NCBI RefSeq assembly: GCF_031834595.1
Contig: NZ_CP115541.1
Coordinates: forward strand, 558,001-622,000
DNA length: 64,000 bases
Direction of reading: 5' to 3'
DNA from: Stenotrophomonas oahuensis
Lineage (GTDB): Bacteria > Pseudomonadota > Gammaproteobacteria > Xanthomonadales > Xanthomonadaceae
Both the position numbers and the translations under genes were made by a program. The notes beneath the pieces are model-generated. The model made no database searches. It had not been told where the DNA came from and worked only from the letters and a program-made list of their open reading frames with translations. Position 1 is the first letter of the stretch; each line of letters opens with the position of its first letter. Of this stretch, positions 51,573 through 63,740 are shown piece after piece.

Positions 51573-52570
51573 CAGCGCCGCCCGCGTTCCAGTTCGGCGT
51601 GGTGGCGGGTGTCGTCGCGCAGCGCGTCCAGCAGCGCCACCATGTCGGCCGGCAGCGGCGCGCTGTTGCGCACCGGCTCACCGGTGATCGGGTGGGCGAA
51701 CTCCAGGGTTTCCGCATGCAGCGCCTGGCGCTTGAAGCCGCGCAGCTGGGCCACCAGCTCGTCGCTGGCTCCCTTCGGCAGCTTCAGCGCACCGCCGTAC
51801 AGCGGGTCGCCGACGATGGCGTGCTTCAGGTGTGCCATGTGCACGCGGATCTGGTGCGTGCGCCCGGTTTCCAGGCGGCATTCCAGCGCGGTGTGCGCGC
51901 GGAAACGCTCACGCAGACGATAGTGGGTGACCGCCTCCTTGCCGTCCTCACGCACCGCCATGCGGATGCGGTCGCGCGGGTGGCGCTCGATCGGCGCATC
52001 GGCGGTACCGCCCGACACCAGCGCGCCGACCACCACCGCCACGTACTGGCGGTGCACGTCGCGGGCCGCCAGCTGCTCGATCAGCGCGGTCTGCGCCTGC
52101 AGGGTGCGCGCCACCACCATGACCCCGCTGGTGTCCTTGTCCAGGCGGTGCACGATGCCCGCGCGCGGCAGCACGGCCAGGCCCGGGTCGCGGAACAGCA
52201 GCGCATTGACCAGGGTGCCGGACGGATTGCCCGCACCCGGGTGCACCACCAGACCCACCGGCTTGTTGATCACGAAGACGTGCTCGTCCTCGTACAGGAT
52301 GTCCAGCGGGATGTCTTCCGGCTCGGCGTGGGTCTGGGTGTCCAGCACCACGGTCAGGCTGGCCACCTCGCCGCCGCGCACCGGGTCGCGCCCGCGCGCC
52401 GGCTCGCCGTTCAGCAGGACATCACCGGATTTGATCCACTCGCTCAGCTTGGAGCGCGAGAACTCGGGGAACAATTCGGCCAGTACGGCGTCAAAGCGAC
52501 GACCGGCTGCGCTGTCGGGGACGATCGCCTGACGGGGCGATTCGGATTCAGTTTCGAGGTTTTCAGACAT
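51572..52570 (-). CDS. rluD: 23S rRNA pseudouridine synthase RluD
   Basis: 332 residues from [15 protein letters not shown]; a longer open frame to 52921 is antisense to bamD and was rejected. N-terminal S4 RNA-binding domain ([20 protein letters not shown]) and RluA-type catalytic domain with [17 protein letters not shown] holding the catalytic Asp, and [13 protein letters not shown]. Modifies helix 69 of 23S rRNA in large-subunit assembly. Divergent from bamD, as in many proteobacteria. Confidence 0.95.
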   Translation of the reverse strand: MSENLETESESPRQAIVPDSAAGRRFDAVLAELFPEFSRSKLSEWIKSGDVLLNGEPARGRDPVRGGEVASLTVVLDTQTHAEPEDIPLDILYEDEHVFVINKPVGLVVHPGAGNPSGTLVNALLFRDPGLAVLPRAGIVHRLDKDTSGVMVVARTLQAQTALIEQLAARDVHRQYVAVVVGALVSGGTADAPIERHPRDRIRMAVREDGKEAVTHYRLRERFRAHTALECRLETGRTHQIRVHMAHLKHAIVGDPLYGGALKLPKGASDELVAQLRGFKRQALHAETLEFAHPITGEPVRNSAPLPADMVALLDALRDDTRHHAELERGRR

Positions 52571-52685
52571 GGCTACACGCTTCAAAAGGACAAATTTGAG
52601 GTCCGGACGACCTGTTTCAGTCGCTGGACAGGCCACTAGGCTATCATCGACCCTTCGTATTCCAGCCGCGTCCCGCCCTGACCTC

Positions 52686-53570
52686 ATGATCCGACGCTCG
52701 TCCCTGCTGTCCGCGCCCGTCCGTACCGCCGCCCTGCTGGTGGTCCTGGCCCTCGTTTCCACCGGCTGCCACCGTGGTGCCAAGGGCGACAACCCGGATG
52801 AAGGCACGCCCGTCGAAACCCTGTACGACAAGAGCCACGGCCTGATGCAGAAGGGCAACTGGAGCGGGGCTGAAACCTCCTTCCGCCGCCTGGTGGCCCA
52901 GTACCCGTACGGCCCGTACACCGAGCAGGCGATGATCGAAACCGCCTATGCCCAGTACAAGGCCGGCAAGCACGAAGACGCGGTGTCCAGCATCGACCGC
53001 TTCATCCGTACCTACCCGACCCACCGCAACATCGCGTACATGTACTACCTGCGCGGCCTGTCCAACAGCAACCGCAATACGGTCTTCCTGCGCCGCGTAT
53101 GGTCGCTGGACCCGAGCCGCCGCGATCTTTCGACCCCGCGCCAGGCCTACGCCGACTTCAATATCGTGGTCGAGCGCTACCCGAACAGCCGTTACGCCGC
53201 CGACGCCCGCAGCCGCATGCTGGTGCTGCGCGACGTGTTCGCCCAGCACGAGCTGGACAACGCCCTGTACTACCTGCGCCGCGAGGCCTACGTGTCCGCC
53301 GCCGGCCGCGCCAACTACCTGCTGGAAACCTACCCGCAGAGCGCCTTCCAGTACGACGCCGTGGCCGCACTGGGCGAGGCCTACACCCACCTGGGCAACA
53401 AGACCCTGGCCGACGACGCCCGTCGCGTGCTTGAGCTGAACCAGCCCAACCACCCCTGGCTGCAGGGCGACTGGCCGAAGTACCCGTGGATGATCCGCAA
53501 GCTGAACCCGTTCGCCGGCGAGAAGTCCGCCAGCACCGGCCAGCGCAACGCGCAGATGGAACGGAAGTAA
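52686..53570 (+). CDS. bamD: Outer membrane assembly lipoprotein BamD
   Basis: 294 residues from [15 protein letters not shown]; lipoprotein signal with Cys28 in LVSTGC. TPR-like repeats follow ([77 protein letters not shown]). BamD is the essential lipoprotein of the BAM complex that inserts outer-membrane proteins. A strong terminator follows immediately after the stop codon. Confidence 0.95.
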   Translation: MIRRSSLLSAPVRTAALLVVLALVSTGCHRGAKGDNPDEGTPVETLYDKSHGLMQKGNWSGAETSFRRLVAQYPYGPYTEQAMIETAYAQYKAGKHEDAVSSIDRFIRTYPTHRNIAYMYYLRGLSNSNRNTVFLRRVWSLDPSRRDLSTPRQAYADFNIVVERYPNSRYAADARSRMLVLRDVFAQHELDNALYYLRREAYVSAAGRANYLLETYPQSAFQYDAVAALGEAYTHLGNKTLADDARRVLELNQPNHPWLQGDWPKYPWMIRKLNPFAGEKSASTGQRNAQMERK

Positions 53571-53600
53571 ACAAACGGCCCCGCAAGGGGCCTTTTGTTT
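53571..53600. terminator. Rho-independent terminator after bamD
   Basis: Stem GGCCCC-GCAA-GGGGCC (53577-53592) followed by TTTTGTTT. The complementary ACAAAC on the other side means it could also work on the minus strand. Confidence 0.9.
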
Positions 53601-53631
53601 ATGCGGAATCACATCACCCGTGGGATGGCAT

Positions 53632-53654
53632 TGACGCGCATGGCGCGTCGCTAC
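53632..53654 (-). repeat. GTAG-type REP element
   Basis: Palindrome around GACGCGCATGGCGCGTC, GTAG head on the minus strand, between the two terminators. Confidence 0.75.
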
Positions 53655-53741
53655 GGAACGGCGGGCAGGGTAGAGTCGGTCGACAGACGACTGCCGTGAA
53701 CCGGTCCACGCCCGGTAACGCATTGAAGTCATCGAAATGAG

Positions 53742-53770
53742 AAGGGGCCCGCAAGGGCCCCTTGTTGTTT
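53742..53770 (+). terminator. Second rho-independent terminator
   Basis: Stem AAGGGGCCC-GCAA-GGGCCCCTT (53742-53763) then GTTGTTT. It has the same core as the bamD terminator but no protein gene lies between the two. It may instead serve the minus-strand gene that ends at 53784. Confidence 0.8.
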
Positions 53771-53783
53771 CAGGCGCGAACGC

Positions 53784-54551
53784 TCAATGATCGCGCGGTG
53801 TCAATCGCTCCACACCTCCGTGCCGTCTGATCAGCTTCGCAAGCATCTCAATGGGGGGGAGCTCTCCATCCTCGCCTTTCCTGGCCGCTCGCCTGATGGT
53901 CTTTTCCACCATCACCTCCGCATCGGACTTCAGGTGCGCGACATTCATCGCTGCATCCCAGAGCCGCGCGCATTCCCCCTCGCTGTAGCCGATCCCCAGA
54001 CCATCCTCCATGAACTGAATGAGCTGGGCCGCCGCTGATTTGGCCTCGTAACTCTTCCGCACTTCATCTGGATGGTCATGGAAGAGCTTCACCTGGCCGG
54101 GACCAAAAGTGACACGGTGATAGTCCGGCTTCGGTTCGCGTGGCATCACTTGAGAGGGTTTACCTGCGCCGCCTGAGAAATTCTGACCGTGCGCCGCCTG
54201 CATCTCGCGTTGGTTCGTGCGCGGCTGCAGCTGGGGCAGTCGATCCAGAACATCGCGCAGGTGCGTATCCAGGCACGTTCCTTCACGGAACTGCAATCTT
54301 TGGTCAGTGAGAAGGTTACGCAGCCTTTCGATCTGCAATTGGCAAGAGTGGGACCTCAGCACCGGTGCACTACCCAGGGGACCGGTGAAGACGCCACCAA
54401 GACCAAAGCCAAAACGCTCATTGGCGATGTAAGCGAGTTTTTCGAAGGACTCGTTTGAAATTGTTCTGTTGCCCGATTTGCGACCCAAGGCGGTTGCGAG
54501 ATCGTCTCGGTACTTGTCTATGGTGGTGGAGCGAAATGGCAGGATCTTCAT
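53784..54551 (-). CDS. Hypothetical protein in a lower-GC patch
   Basis: 255 residues from MKILPFRSTTIDKYRDD (ATG 54551); an upstream ATG at 54632 adds 27 unlikely residues. No signal peptide or membrane segment. The N-terminal part (about 1-60) looks folded (ISNESFEKLAYIANERFGFG), followed by a polar Gln/Arg-rich middle and a helical C-terminal part (AAAQLIQFMEDGLGIGYSEG, LPPIEMLAKLIRRHGGVERL). Base composition appears lower in GC than the neighbours, and an IS256-family element sits 121 bp upstream, so it is probably acquired. No recognised family. Confidence 0.65.
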   Translation of the reverse strand: MKILPFRSTTIDKYRDDLATALGRKSGNRTISNESFEKLAYIANERFGFGLGGVFTGPLGSAPVLRSHSCQLQIERLRNLLTDQRLQFREGTCLDTHLRDVLDRLPQLQPRTNQREMQAAHGQNFSGGAGKPSQVMPREPKPDYHRVTFGPGQVKLFHDHPDEVRKSYEAKSAAAQLIQFMEDGLGIGYSEGECARLWDAAMNVAHLKSDAEVMVEKTIRRAARKGEDGELPPIEMLAKLIRRHGGVERLTPRDH

Positions 54552-54664
54552 GGGGAGTGACCACGACGGAGGGGACCGTCGATTGGACTGCTCACTCTGC
54601 GTTGTGGCTTTCAAAAAATGAGCGGTCGGCAAGAGTGAGCAGCCTCTTCGTTGAAGGTCACTCG

Positions 54665-54672
54665 TTATCGGG
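54665..54672. repeat. Target site duplication, left copy
   Basis: TTATCGGG directly abutting the left inverted repeat of the IS256-family element; the identical octamer abuts the right end at 56044-56051. Confidence 0.9.
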
Positions 54673-56043
54673 GAGAGTGTCCGTATTTTTGTGTTCGGGC
54701 GACGTGGGCTGCCCTGTGACAGCCCGGCTTCTTAGTACGGGCTCCGGATAAATCGGTCCCCGTAAAGTACGGCAAATTGGTTCATCGCGTTCTTCCAGCC
54801 GTGGCTGGTGCCTCCCCAGTTGGCCGTGATGTTGCGCAGCCCCAGCCAGATCAGCTTGATCGCCGCCTCGTCAGTTGGAAAATGCCCTCGGGTTTTGATG
54901 ACCTTCCGCAGCTGCGCATTAACGCTCTCGATGGCGTTGGTGGTGTAGATGACACGACGGATCTCAGGTGGAAACGCGAAGAAGGGTATGACGCGGTCCC
55001 ATGACCGTCGCCATGCCTGGGGCGCCGAGGGGTAGCGTTTGCCCAGCGGCGAGGCCTCCAGCGCTTCCAGGGCCTGTTCGGCGGACTCTGCATTGATGGC
55101 CTGGTAGATGGGCTTCAGCTCGGCTGCGAGAGCCCTTCGATCCTTCCAGCCGGCGTAGTCCAAGCTGTTGCGGATGAGATGCACGATGCAGGTCTGGAGA
55201 GTGGTCGCTGGGTAGACCGCCGCCAGCGCCTCGGGCATGCCTTTAAGGCCATCGGTCACCGCTATCAGTACGTCCTCCACGCCGCGCGTCTTGAGGTCGT
55301 TGAAGACCTTCATCCAGAACTTGGCCCCTTCTGTGTTCTCGATCCAGATGCCCAGGATGTCGCGACTTCCATCAGGTAGAACGCCTAATGCCAGATAGAT
55401 CGCTTTGTTGCGCACTACGCCCTCGTCACGCACCTTGACGCGCAGGGCATCAAAGAACACCACCGGATACATCAGCTCCAGCGGACGCGTCTGCCACGCC
55501 GAAATCTCTTCCAGAACCTCGTCGGTCACCGAGCTGATGAAGTCCGCCGACACGTCTGTTCCATACTGTTCAGACAGAAACGCGCGGATGTCGCGGACGC
55601 TCATTCCGCGCGCGTACATCGCGACGATCTTGTCGTCAAAACCAGTGAAACGCCGCTCGTGCTTGGGAATCAGGATGGGCTGGAAGCTGCCATCCCGGTC
55701 CCGGGGAACGTCCAGTCGCAGGGGGCCATCCTCAGTCAGAACGGTTTTGCTGGACGTTCCATTTCGCTGATTGCCGGTCGATTCCGGTCGCTCGCTTCCG
55801 GGTGGGTACCCCAGGTGATGGCCCAGCTCGCCCTTCAGTGCCCGCTCAATCAAGGCCTTTTTCAGGGCTGTGGTGATGTCCAGGATCTCGCCCGCGGTCG
55901 TCGCTCCGTTGGCAAGCTGCTCAACGAGCTCGGCAGGCAGGGTAGGCAGCTGACGGGCAGCGGCCTTGGCGGTCATTTTCTTGGGTGGCATACATGATCC
56001 TTTTCAACATGTTATGCCCGAACACAAAATTCCTGACAGTCCC
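54673..56043 (-). mobile_element. IS256-family insertion sequence, complete
   Basis: 1371 bp bounded by imperfect 27-bp inverted repeats: left 54673-54699 and right 56017-56043, 22 of 27 matching, both containing TTTTGTGTTCGGG at the inner side. Flanked by 8-bp direct repeats TTATCGGG, the size usual for this family. Carries one transposase gene. Intact ends, an intact gene and perfect target duplications suggest a recent insertion. It landed upstream of the 53784-54551 gene and interrupts no visible coding sequence. Confidence 0.93.
54732..55991 (-). CDS. IS256-family transposase
   Basis: 419 residues, full-length Mutator-like transposase. DDE residues are expected in VVFFDALRVKVRDEG, AVTDGLKGMPEALAAVYP and TTNAIESVNAQLRKVIKTRG. 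The segment CIVHLIRNSLDYAGWKDR (C-x2-H) is typical. N-terminal MPPKKMTAKAAARQLP and GNQRNGTSSKTVLTEDG are also typical of the family. No frameshift or internal stop. Confidence 0.96.
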   Translation of the reverse strand: MPPKKMTAKAAARQLPTLPAELVEQLANGATTAGEILDITTALKKALIERALKGELGHHLGYPPGSERPESTGNQRNGTSSKTVLTEDGPLRLDVPRDRDGSFQPILIPKHERRFTGFDDKIVAMYARGMSVRDIRAFLSEQYGTDVSADFISSVTDEVLEEISAWQTRPLELMYPVVFFDALRVKVRDEGVVRNKAIYLALGVLPDGSRDILGIWIENTEGAKFWMKVFNDLKTRGVEDVLIAVTDGLKGMPEALAAVYPATTLQTCIVHLIRNSLDYAGWKDRRALAAELKPIYQAINAESAEQALEALEASPLGKRYPSAPQAWRRSWDRVIPFFAFPPEIRRVIYTTNAIESVNAQLRKVIKTRGHFPTDEAAIKLIWLGLRNITANWGGTSHGWKNAMNQFAVLYGDRFIRSPY

Positions 56044-56051
56044 TTATCGGG
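56044..56051. repeat. Target site duplication, right copy
   Basis: TTATCGGG immediately after the right inverted repeat, matching 54665-54672. Confidence 0.9.
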
Positions 56052-56108
56052 TGTTGAAAGGCTAACGGCGGTCGTCTATCGACCGACCCTACCCCACCCG
56101 AAATTGTC

Positions 56109-56136
56109 GTAGTGACGCGCCATGCGCGTCACCTAC
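56109..56136. repeat. GTAG-type REP element
   Basis: Palindrome GTGACGCGCCATGCGCGTCAC with GTAG heads at both ends, just after the nadE stop codon. Confidence 0.8.
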
Positions 56137-56148
56137 ATCCCAATCGGC

Positions 56149-57783
56149 TCAGCCCTTGTACCCGTTGCTGATCGGATAGCGCCGCTCGCGCCCGAACGCA
56201 CGCCGCGACACCTTCGGGCCCGGTGCGGCCTGATGGCGCTTCCACTCACTGGTGCGCACCAGGCGCAGCACGCGGTCCACCACCTCCGGCGAGTACCCGG
56301 CCGCGACGATCTCCTCGCGTGACTGCTCCTGGTCCACATAGCGGTACAGAATGCCGTCCAGCACGTCATACGCGGGCAGCGAATCCTGGTCGGTCTGGTT
56401 GGCGCGCAGCTCCGCCGAGGGCGGACGGCTGATCACCGCCGGCGGAATCACCGGGGCACCGCCCACGGTGTTGCGCCACTTCGACAAACCGAACACTTCC
56501 GTCTTGTACAGATCCTTCAGCGGTGCATAGCCACCGCACATGTCGCCGTAGATGGTGGCGTAACCCACCGCATATTCGCTTTTGTTGCCGGTGGTGAGCA
56601 GCAGCCCGCCGAACTTGTTCGACAGCGCCATCAGAATCACCCCGCGCGCGCGCGACTGCAGATTTTCCTCGGTGACATCCACCGGCTGGCCTTCGAACAT
56701 TGGGGCCAGCGCGTTCATCAGCCCCTCGAACACCGGCTCGATCGACACCGCTTCCAGCTTCACCCCCAGCGCGCGGCACTGCTCGGCGGCCAGGTCGTTG
56801 GACATGCCCGCGGTGTAGCGCGACGGCAGGCGCACCGCAGTGACGTTGTCCGCGCCCAGCGCGTCCACCGCCATGGCCAGTACCAAGGCCGAGTCGATGC
56901 CGCCGCTCAGCCCCAGCCAGACCTTCTTGAAACCGTTCTTGCGGCAGTAGTCCTGGATGCCGCGGGTAACCGCGCGCCAGGCCAGCGCGTCCATGCTTTC
57001 GTCGCCGTCATCCATCCACTCACGCGGCAGGAAGCTGCGGGTCTCGGCGTCGTAATCCACCACCAGCCACTGGTCGGTGAACGCGGCCGCCGCCGGGTGC
57101 ACGGTACCGTCGCCATTGGCGACCACGGACGCGCCGTCGAACACCAGCGCATCCTGGCCGCCGACCATGTTGACGTACGCCAGCGCCGCGCCGCTTTCAC
57201 GGGTGCGCTCAGCCAGCAGAGCATCGCGCTGCGCGTGCTTGCCGCGCTCGTACGGCGAGGCATTGGGCACCACCACCAGCTGTGCGCCTTCGCGCACGGT
57301 ATCGGCCAGCGGCTCGGGGAACCACAGGTCCTCGCAGACCAGCACGCCCACCGGCACGCCCTTGAGTTCAAACACGCAGCTGCCGCCGTCCGGGTCGACG
57401 TCGAAGTAACGGCGCTCGTCGAACACGGCGTAATTGGGCAGTTCGCGCTTGCGGTAGGTGTGCAGCAACTTGCCGTTCTGCAGCACGCTGGCGGCGTTGT
57501 AGACCACGGTGCCGGCGCTTTGCGGCCAGCCGACCACGGCGGTGATGCCCTGCACGCTGGCGGCGATGCGCTTGAGTGCCTGTTCGCAGTCGTACAGGAA
57601 GCCCGGGCGCAGCAGCAGGTCTTCCGGCGGGTAGCCGCTGATCGCCAGTTCCGGGAACACCACCAGTTCGGCCCCGAACTCGTCGCGCGCCTCGGCGATC
57701 ATCGCGACAATATTGTCGGTGTTCTGGGCGACGGCCCCGACCGGGAAATCAAACTGCGCCATCGCGATGCGGATCGAGGTCAT
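56149..57783 (-). CDS. nadE: NAD+ synthase (glutamine-hydrolysing)
   Basis: 544 residues. Converts deamido-NAD to NAD using glutamine, last step of NAD synthesis. N-terminal nitrilase-type glutaminase domain (1-250) with Glu45 (VVFPELAISG), Lys112 (YRKRELPNY) and Cys150 (GVLVCEDLW) as catalytic triad. C-terminal synthetase domain with P-loop SGGIDS (293-298) and LLTTGNKSEYAVGYATIYGD. It is a single gene between REP-rich gaps. Confidence 0.95.
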   Translation of the reverse strand: MTSIRIAMAQFDFPVGAVAQNTDNIVAMIAEARDEFGAELVVFPELAISGYPPEDLLLRPGFLYDCEQALKRIAASVQGITAVVGWPQSAGTVVYNAASVLQNGKLLHTYRKRELPNYAVFDERRYFDVDPDGGSCVFELKGVPVGVLVCEDLWFPEPLADTVREGAQLVVVPNASPYERGKHAQRDALLAERTRESGAALAYVNMVGGQDALVFDGASVVANGDGTVHPAAAAFTDQWLVVDYDAETRSFLPREWMDDGDESMDALAWRAVTRGIQDYCRKNGFKKVWLGLSGGIDSALVLAMAVDALGADNVTAVRLPSRYTAGMSNDLAAEQCRALGVKLEAVSIEPVFEGLMNALAPMFEGQPVDVTEENLQSRARGVILMALSNKFGGLLLTTGNKSEYAVGYATIYGDMCGGYAPLKDLYKTEVFGLSKWRNTVGGAPVIPPAVISRPPSAELRANQTDQDSLPAYDVLDGILYRYVDQEQSREEIVAAGYSPEVVDRVLRLVRTSEWKRHQAAPGPKVSRRAFGRERRYPISNGYKG

Positions 57784-57855
57784 GAGGCCGTGCCATTTGG
57801 GTGCAATGGCCTATTGTAGCGCTGGGGATTGCCCGGCAAACGGGATCATGAACCC

Positions 57856-57882
57856 GGTAGCGCACGACCGTTGGTCGTGCGG
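57856..57882 (+). repeat. GTAG-type REP element
   Basis: Palindrome around GCACGACCGTTGGTCGTGC between nadE and the sucD terminator. Confidence 0.8.
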
Positions 57883-57901
57883 CGGCGCGCAGCGCCGAAG
57901 G

Positions 57902-57935
57902 CCGCAAACAAAAACGCCGCCCGAAGGCGGCGTTT
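57902..57935 (-). terminator. Rho-independent terminator of sucCD
   Basis: Stem AAACGCCGCC-CGAA-GGCGGCGTTT (57912-57935). Read on the minus strand it is followed by TTTTTGTTTG, so it ends transcription coming from sucD 85 bp upstream. Confidence 0.85.
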
Positions 57936-57976
57936 GCAGGCGGCCAAGTGCCGACCGGCACCAACCACCGTTAAGT

Positions 57977-58002
57977 GCCGACCAACGGTCGGCACCTACC
58001 AC
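57977..58002 (-). repeat. GTAG-type REP element
   Basis: Palindrome around GTGCCGACCAACGGTCGGCA between the sucD stop and its terminator. Confidence 0.8.
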
Positions 58003-58020
58003 CGTAAGACGCGTTGCGTC

Positions 58021-58896
58021 TTACTTGACCAGCTTGGCGATGGCAGCGCCCAGGTCGCCCGGCGAACGCACGGTGACGACGCCAGCAGCTTCCATGGCGG
58101 CAAACTTGCCTTCCGCGGTGCCCTTGCCGCCCGAGGCGATCGCACCGGCATGGCCCATGCGCTTGCCGGCCGGAGCCGAGGCACCGGCGATGAAGCCCAC
58201 AACCGGCTTCTTCACGTGGTTCTTGATGTATTCCGCACCGGCTTCTTCAGCGTCGCCGCCGATTTCGCCGACCATGATGATGCCTTCGGTCTGCGGGTCT
58301 TCGTTGAACAGCTTCAGGCAGTCGACGAAGTTCAGGCCGTTGATCGGGTCACCACCGATGCCGATGCAGGTGGACTGGCCCAGACCCACTTCCGTGGTCT
58401 GCTTGACCGCTTCATAGGTCAGGGTGCCCGAACGCGACACGATGCCGATCTTGCCCGGCTTGTGGATGTGGCCCGGCATGATGCCGATCTTGCACTCGCC
58501 CGGGGTGATCACGCCGGGGCAGTTCGGCCCGATCAGCACGGTGTCCGGATGCGAACGGGTCAGCACGTTCTTCACGCGCAGCATGTCCAGCACCGGAATG
58601 CCTTCGGTGATGCACACGATGACCTTGATGCCGGCAGCCGCAGCTTCCAGGATGGCATCGGCTGCGTACGGCGGCGGCACGTAGATGACCGATGCATTGG
58701 CACCGGTACTCTGCACGGCATCGGCCACGGTGTTGAACACCGGCAGGTCGATATGGGTGGTGCCGCCCTTGCCCGGGGTCACGCCGCCCACAACCTGGGT
58801 GCCGTACTCGATCATCTGGGTGGCGTGGAAGGTGCCCTGCTGGCCGGTGAAGCCCTGCACGATCACCTTGGTGTTCTTGTTAATCAAAACAGACAT
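58021..58896 (-). CDS. sucD: Succinyl-CoA synthetase alpha subunit
   Basis: 291 residues. TCA-cycle enzyme interconverting succinyl-CoA and succinate with nucleotide triphosphate formation. CoA-binding Rossmann domain ([20 protein letters not shown]) and ligase domain with [13 protein letters not shown] and the phosphohistidine loop KRMGHAGAI near residue 247. Lies 21 bp after sucC in one operon. Confidence 0.97.
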   Translation of the reverse strand: MSVLINKNTKVIVQGFTGQQGTFHATQMIEYGTQVVGGVTPGKGGTTHIDLPVFNTVADAVQSTGANASVIYVPPPYAADAILEAAAAGIKVIVCITEGIPVLDMLRVKNVLTRSHPDTVLIGPNCPGVITPGECKIGIMPGHIHKPGKIGIVSRSGTLTYEAVKQTTEVGLGQSTCIGIGGDPINGLNFVDCLKLFNEDPQTEGIIMVGEIGGDAEEAGAEYIKNHVKKPVVGFIAGASAPAGKRMGHAGAIASGGKGTAEGKFAAMEAAGVVTVRSPGDLGAAIAKLVK

Positions 58897-58917
58897 GATG
58901 TTTCCTTCGGTGTCGGA

Positions 58918-60087
<1,170 letters not shown>

Positions 60088-60360
60088 GCGTCACCGTGGG
60101 AATAGGAACGACCGCACGCGCTTCCGGGCTCCCTCGACAGGGCGCCGGCTGGGGACCGCGGCGGGCCCACTATTGTGGACGAGCGAAGGCGACGGCGCAA
60201 AGACAGGAGACCAGATTGGCCGCTTCCGGGACGATTCCGGCGATTTTTCAGACAGTTGCGATTGCGCCGGGGCCGGCGGGGTTCCCCGGGCGGTGACGTT
60301 CCGCGCGCGATTGCCCCCTCACCCTCTACACTGGACCCCAGCCAGAAGGGGAGTTCCGGC

Positions 60361-61974
60361 GTGTCACCCAGCGCTTCACTGATCGACCGCATCGAATCCT
60401 TGCCGAAGCGGGAGCTGTACTTCTTTGCCCTGTACCGCGTGCTGATTACCGCGGTCATCGCCGCGCTCGTATTCAGCCCGCTGGCCAAACTGGTCGGTGA
60501 GTCCAGCCACCCCGAGCTGGCCGCAGTGGTCAGCATCGCCTACCTGTGCGTCGCGGTGCTGATTCTGCTGGCCGGCCGCAACGAGCGCTGGCTGCGCCCC
60601 ATCGTGGTGGGCAGCGTGGCCGTGGACATCCTCGCCACCGCTTTGCTGGCGCATGCCCTGCCCGGTGCCAGCGCCGGCCTGTCCATGGCCCTGCTGTTCA
60701 ACATCGCTGCGGCCGCCACCCTGCTGCCGCTGTCGCTGGGCTTCAGCCTGGCCCTGGCCGCCGCCGTGGCCACCGCCGGCGAGTACGTCTGGAACCTGCT
60801 GGAGAGCGGCGACCCCAACCGCACCCTGGCCGAGCTGGCCATGTTCATCACCAGCTACCTCGCCGTGGCCTTCGTCAGCTACCAGGTCGGCAGCCGTGCC
60901 CGCCGCAACCAGCAGCTGGCCAACCAGCGCGGCGAGGAGGTGGCCAACCTGTTCGAGATCAACGAACTGATCATCCGCCGCATGCGCACCGGCGTGCTGG
61001 TGGTGGACGGCAGCAACCGCATCACCCTGGCCAACGAAGCCGCCAGCACCCTGATCGGCGACAACGACGGCAACAGCGGCAGCGGCAAGCTGGAACTGGC
61101 CAGCGCCGCCCCCGACCTGCTGCGCCGCCTGCAGCGCTGGCGCAACGGCTGGAACAACGAGGAAACCCCGTTGCAGCTGTCCCCCGACCAGCCCGAGGTG
61201 CAGCCGCGCTTCGCCCGCCTGCTGGCCGGCAGCGACCTCACCCTGGTGTTCCTGGACGACTCCAGCGTGGTTTCGCGGCGCGCCGAGTCGTTGACGCTCT
61301 CGGCCATGGGCCGGTTCTCGGCCAGCCTGGCGCACGAGATCCGCAATCCACTGGCGGCGATCAACTACGCCGCCCAGCTGCTGGAAGAGTCCACCGTCAT
61401 CACCGACACCGACCGACGCCTGCTGCAGATCATCCACCAGCAGTGCCAGCGCACCAACGGCATTGTGGAAAGCGTGCTCGGCCTGGCGCGGCGCGAGCGC
61501 GCCAACCCGGAAAACCTGGACCTGGCCGCCTTCGTGCGCCGCTTCGTGCTGGACTACAAGCAGAGCCTCACGCTGGAAACGGACAGCGTGGAGCCGATCA
61601 TCACCGAGTCGTCGGTGCATGGCCTGATCGACCCGCGCCACCTGCACCAGATTCTGACCGCCCTGGTGCACAACGCCCTGAAGTACGGCCGCACCGGCCA
61701 GGAACCGGCGCGGGTGCGGCTGCGCGTGGCGCGCATGGAGCGTTCGGCGGTGATCGACGTGATGGACCGCGGCCCCGGCATTCCTGAAAAGGTGGCCAGC
61801 CAGCTGTTCCGCCCGTTCTTCACCACCTCCGAGCATGGCACCGGGCTGGGCCTGTACATCGCCCGCGAGCTGTGCCGGGCCAACCAGGCGCGCCTGGAGT
61901 ACGTGTCCGTGCCGGCCGGCGGAGCCTGCTTCCGGCTGATCCTGCCCGGCCCGCACACCATGTTGCCGGAATGA
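60361..61974 (+). CDS. pilS: Two-component sensor kinase PilS
   Basis: 537 residues from GTG 60361 with GGGGAG 7 bp upstream; the frame is open further up, but that part is Arg-rich and unlike the family. About six transmembrane helices (residues 20-200), a PAS-like segment (EINELIIRRMRTGVLVVDGS), the phosphoacceptor His325 in SLAHEIRNPLAAINYA, and the ATPase domain with HNALKYG, DRGPGIPE and GTGLGLYIARELC. PilS senses pilin levels in the inner membrane and phosphorylates PilR to control type IV pilin transcription. Confidence 0.95.
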   Translation: MSPSASLIDRIESLPKRELYFFALYRVLITAVIAALVFSPLAKLVGESSHPELAAVVSIAYLCVAVLILLAGRNERWLRPIVVGSVAVDILATALLAHALPGASAGLSMALLFNIAAAATLLPLSLGFSLALAAAVATAGEYVWNLLESGDPNRTLAELAMFITSYLAVAFVSYQVGSRARRNQQLANQRGEEVANLFEINELIIRRMRTGVLVVDGSNRITLANEAASTLIGDNDGNSGSGKLELASAAPDLLRRLQRWRNGWNNEETPLQLSPDQPEVQPRFARLLAGSDLTLVFLDDSSVVSRRAESLTLSAMGRFSASLAHEIRNPLAAINYAAQLLEESTVITDTDRRLLQIIHQQCQRTNGIVESVLGLARRERANPENLDLAAFVRRFVLDYKQSLTLETDSVEPIITESSVHGLIDPRHLHQILTALVHNALKYGRTGQEPARVRLRVARMERSAVIDVMDRGPGIPEKVASQLFRPFFTTSEHGTGLGLYIARELCRANQARLEYVSVPAGGACFRLILPGPHTMLPE

Positions 61975-62060
61975 CACCGTCGGCTGTTCCAATCGTTAAA
62001 AGTGGTCAGCAACTGTCAAACATTTGTCGTTAGTGACACTCCTCGGCTATCTTCACTCCT

Positions 62061-63452
<1,392 letters not shown>

Positions 63453-63463
63453 CCCCAGGCTCG

Positions 63464-63538
63464 ACACGTACCAACGATCGAACGCTCCACACGTACCAAC
63501 AATCGAACGCTCCACACGTACCAACGATCGAACGCTTC
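63464..63538. repeat. 25-bp tandem repeats, 3 copies
   Basis: Units at 63464-63488, 63489-63513 and 63514-63538, each ACACGTACCAAC followed by A/G-ATCGAACGCTCC, differing at one or two positions. A related half-unit (GATCAAACGCTCC) recurs near 63610. Confidence 0.9.
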
Positions 63539-63539
63539 C

Positions 63540-63740
63540 GTAGAGCCACGCCCTGCGTGGCTTCGACCATGCCGAACCACCGCATTGACGCGCATGGCGG
63601 GTCTCTACACGATCAAACGCTCCCGTAGCGACACGCCATGCGTGTCGGCTCTCCGCGCACACCCCGACAACGCGCGCCCCCAACCAAACACCCCGCCAAA
63701 ACCGACACCCGGTAGCGCCGGCCGTTGGCCGGCCCATGCG
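63540..63740. repeat. Cluster of GTAG-type REP elements
   Basis: Elements around CCACGCCCTGCGTGG (63540-63562), GACGCGCATGGCGGGTC (63587-63608), GACACGCCATGCGTGTC (63625-63648) and GCCGGCCGTTGGCCGGC (63711-63735), in alternating orientation. Confidence 0.8.

Noticed and set aside
52571-52921. 117-residue N-terminal extension of RluD
   Set aside because: Overlaps bamD on the opposite strand and lacks similarity to RluD; MSENLETE at 52570 is the family-like start.
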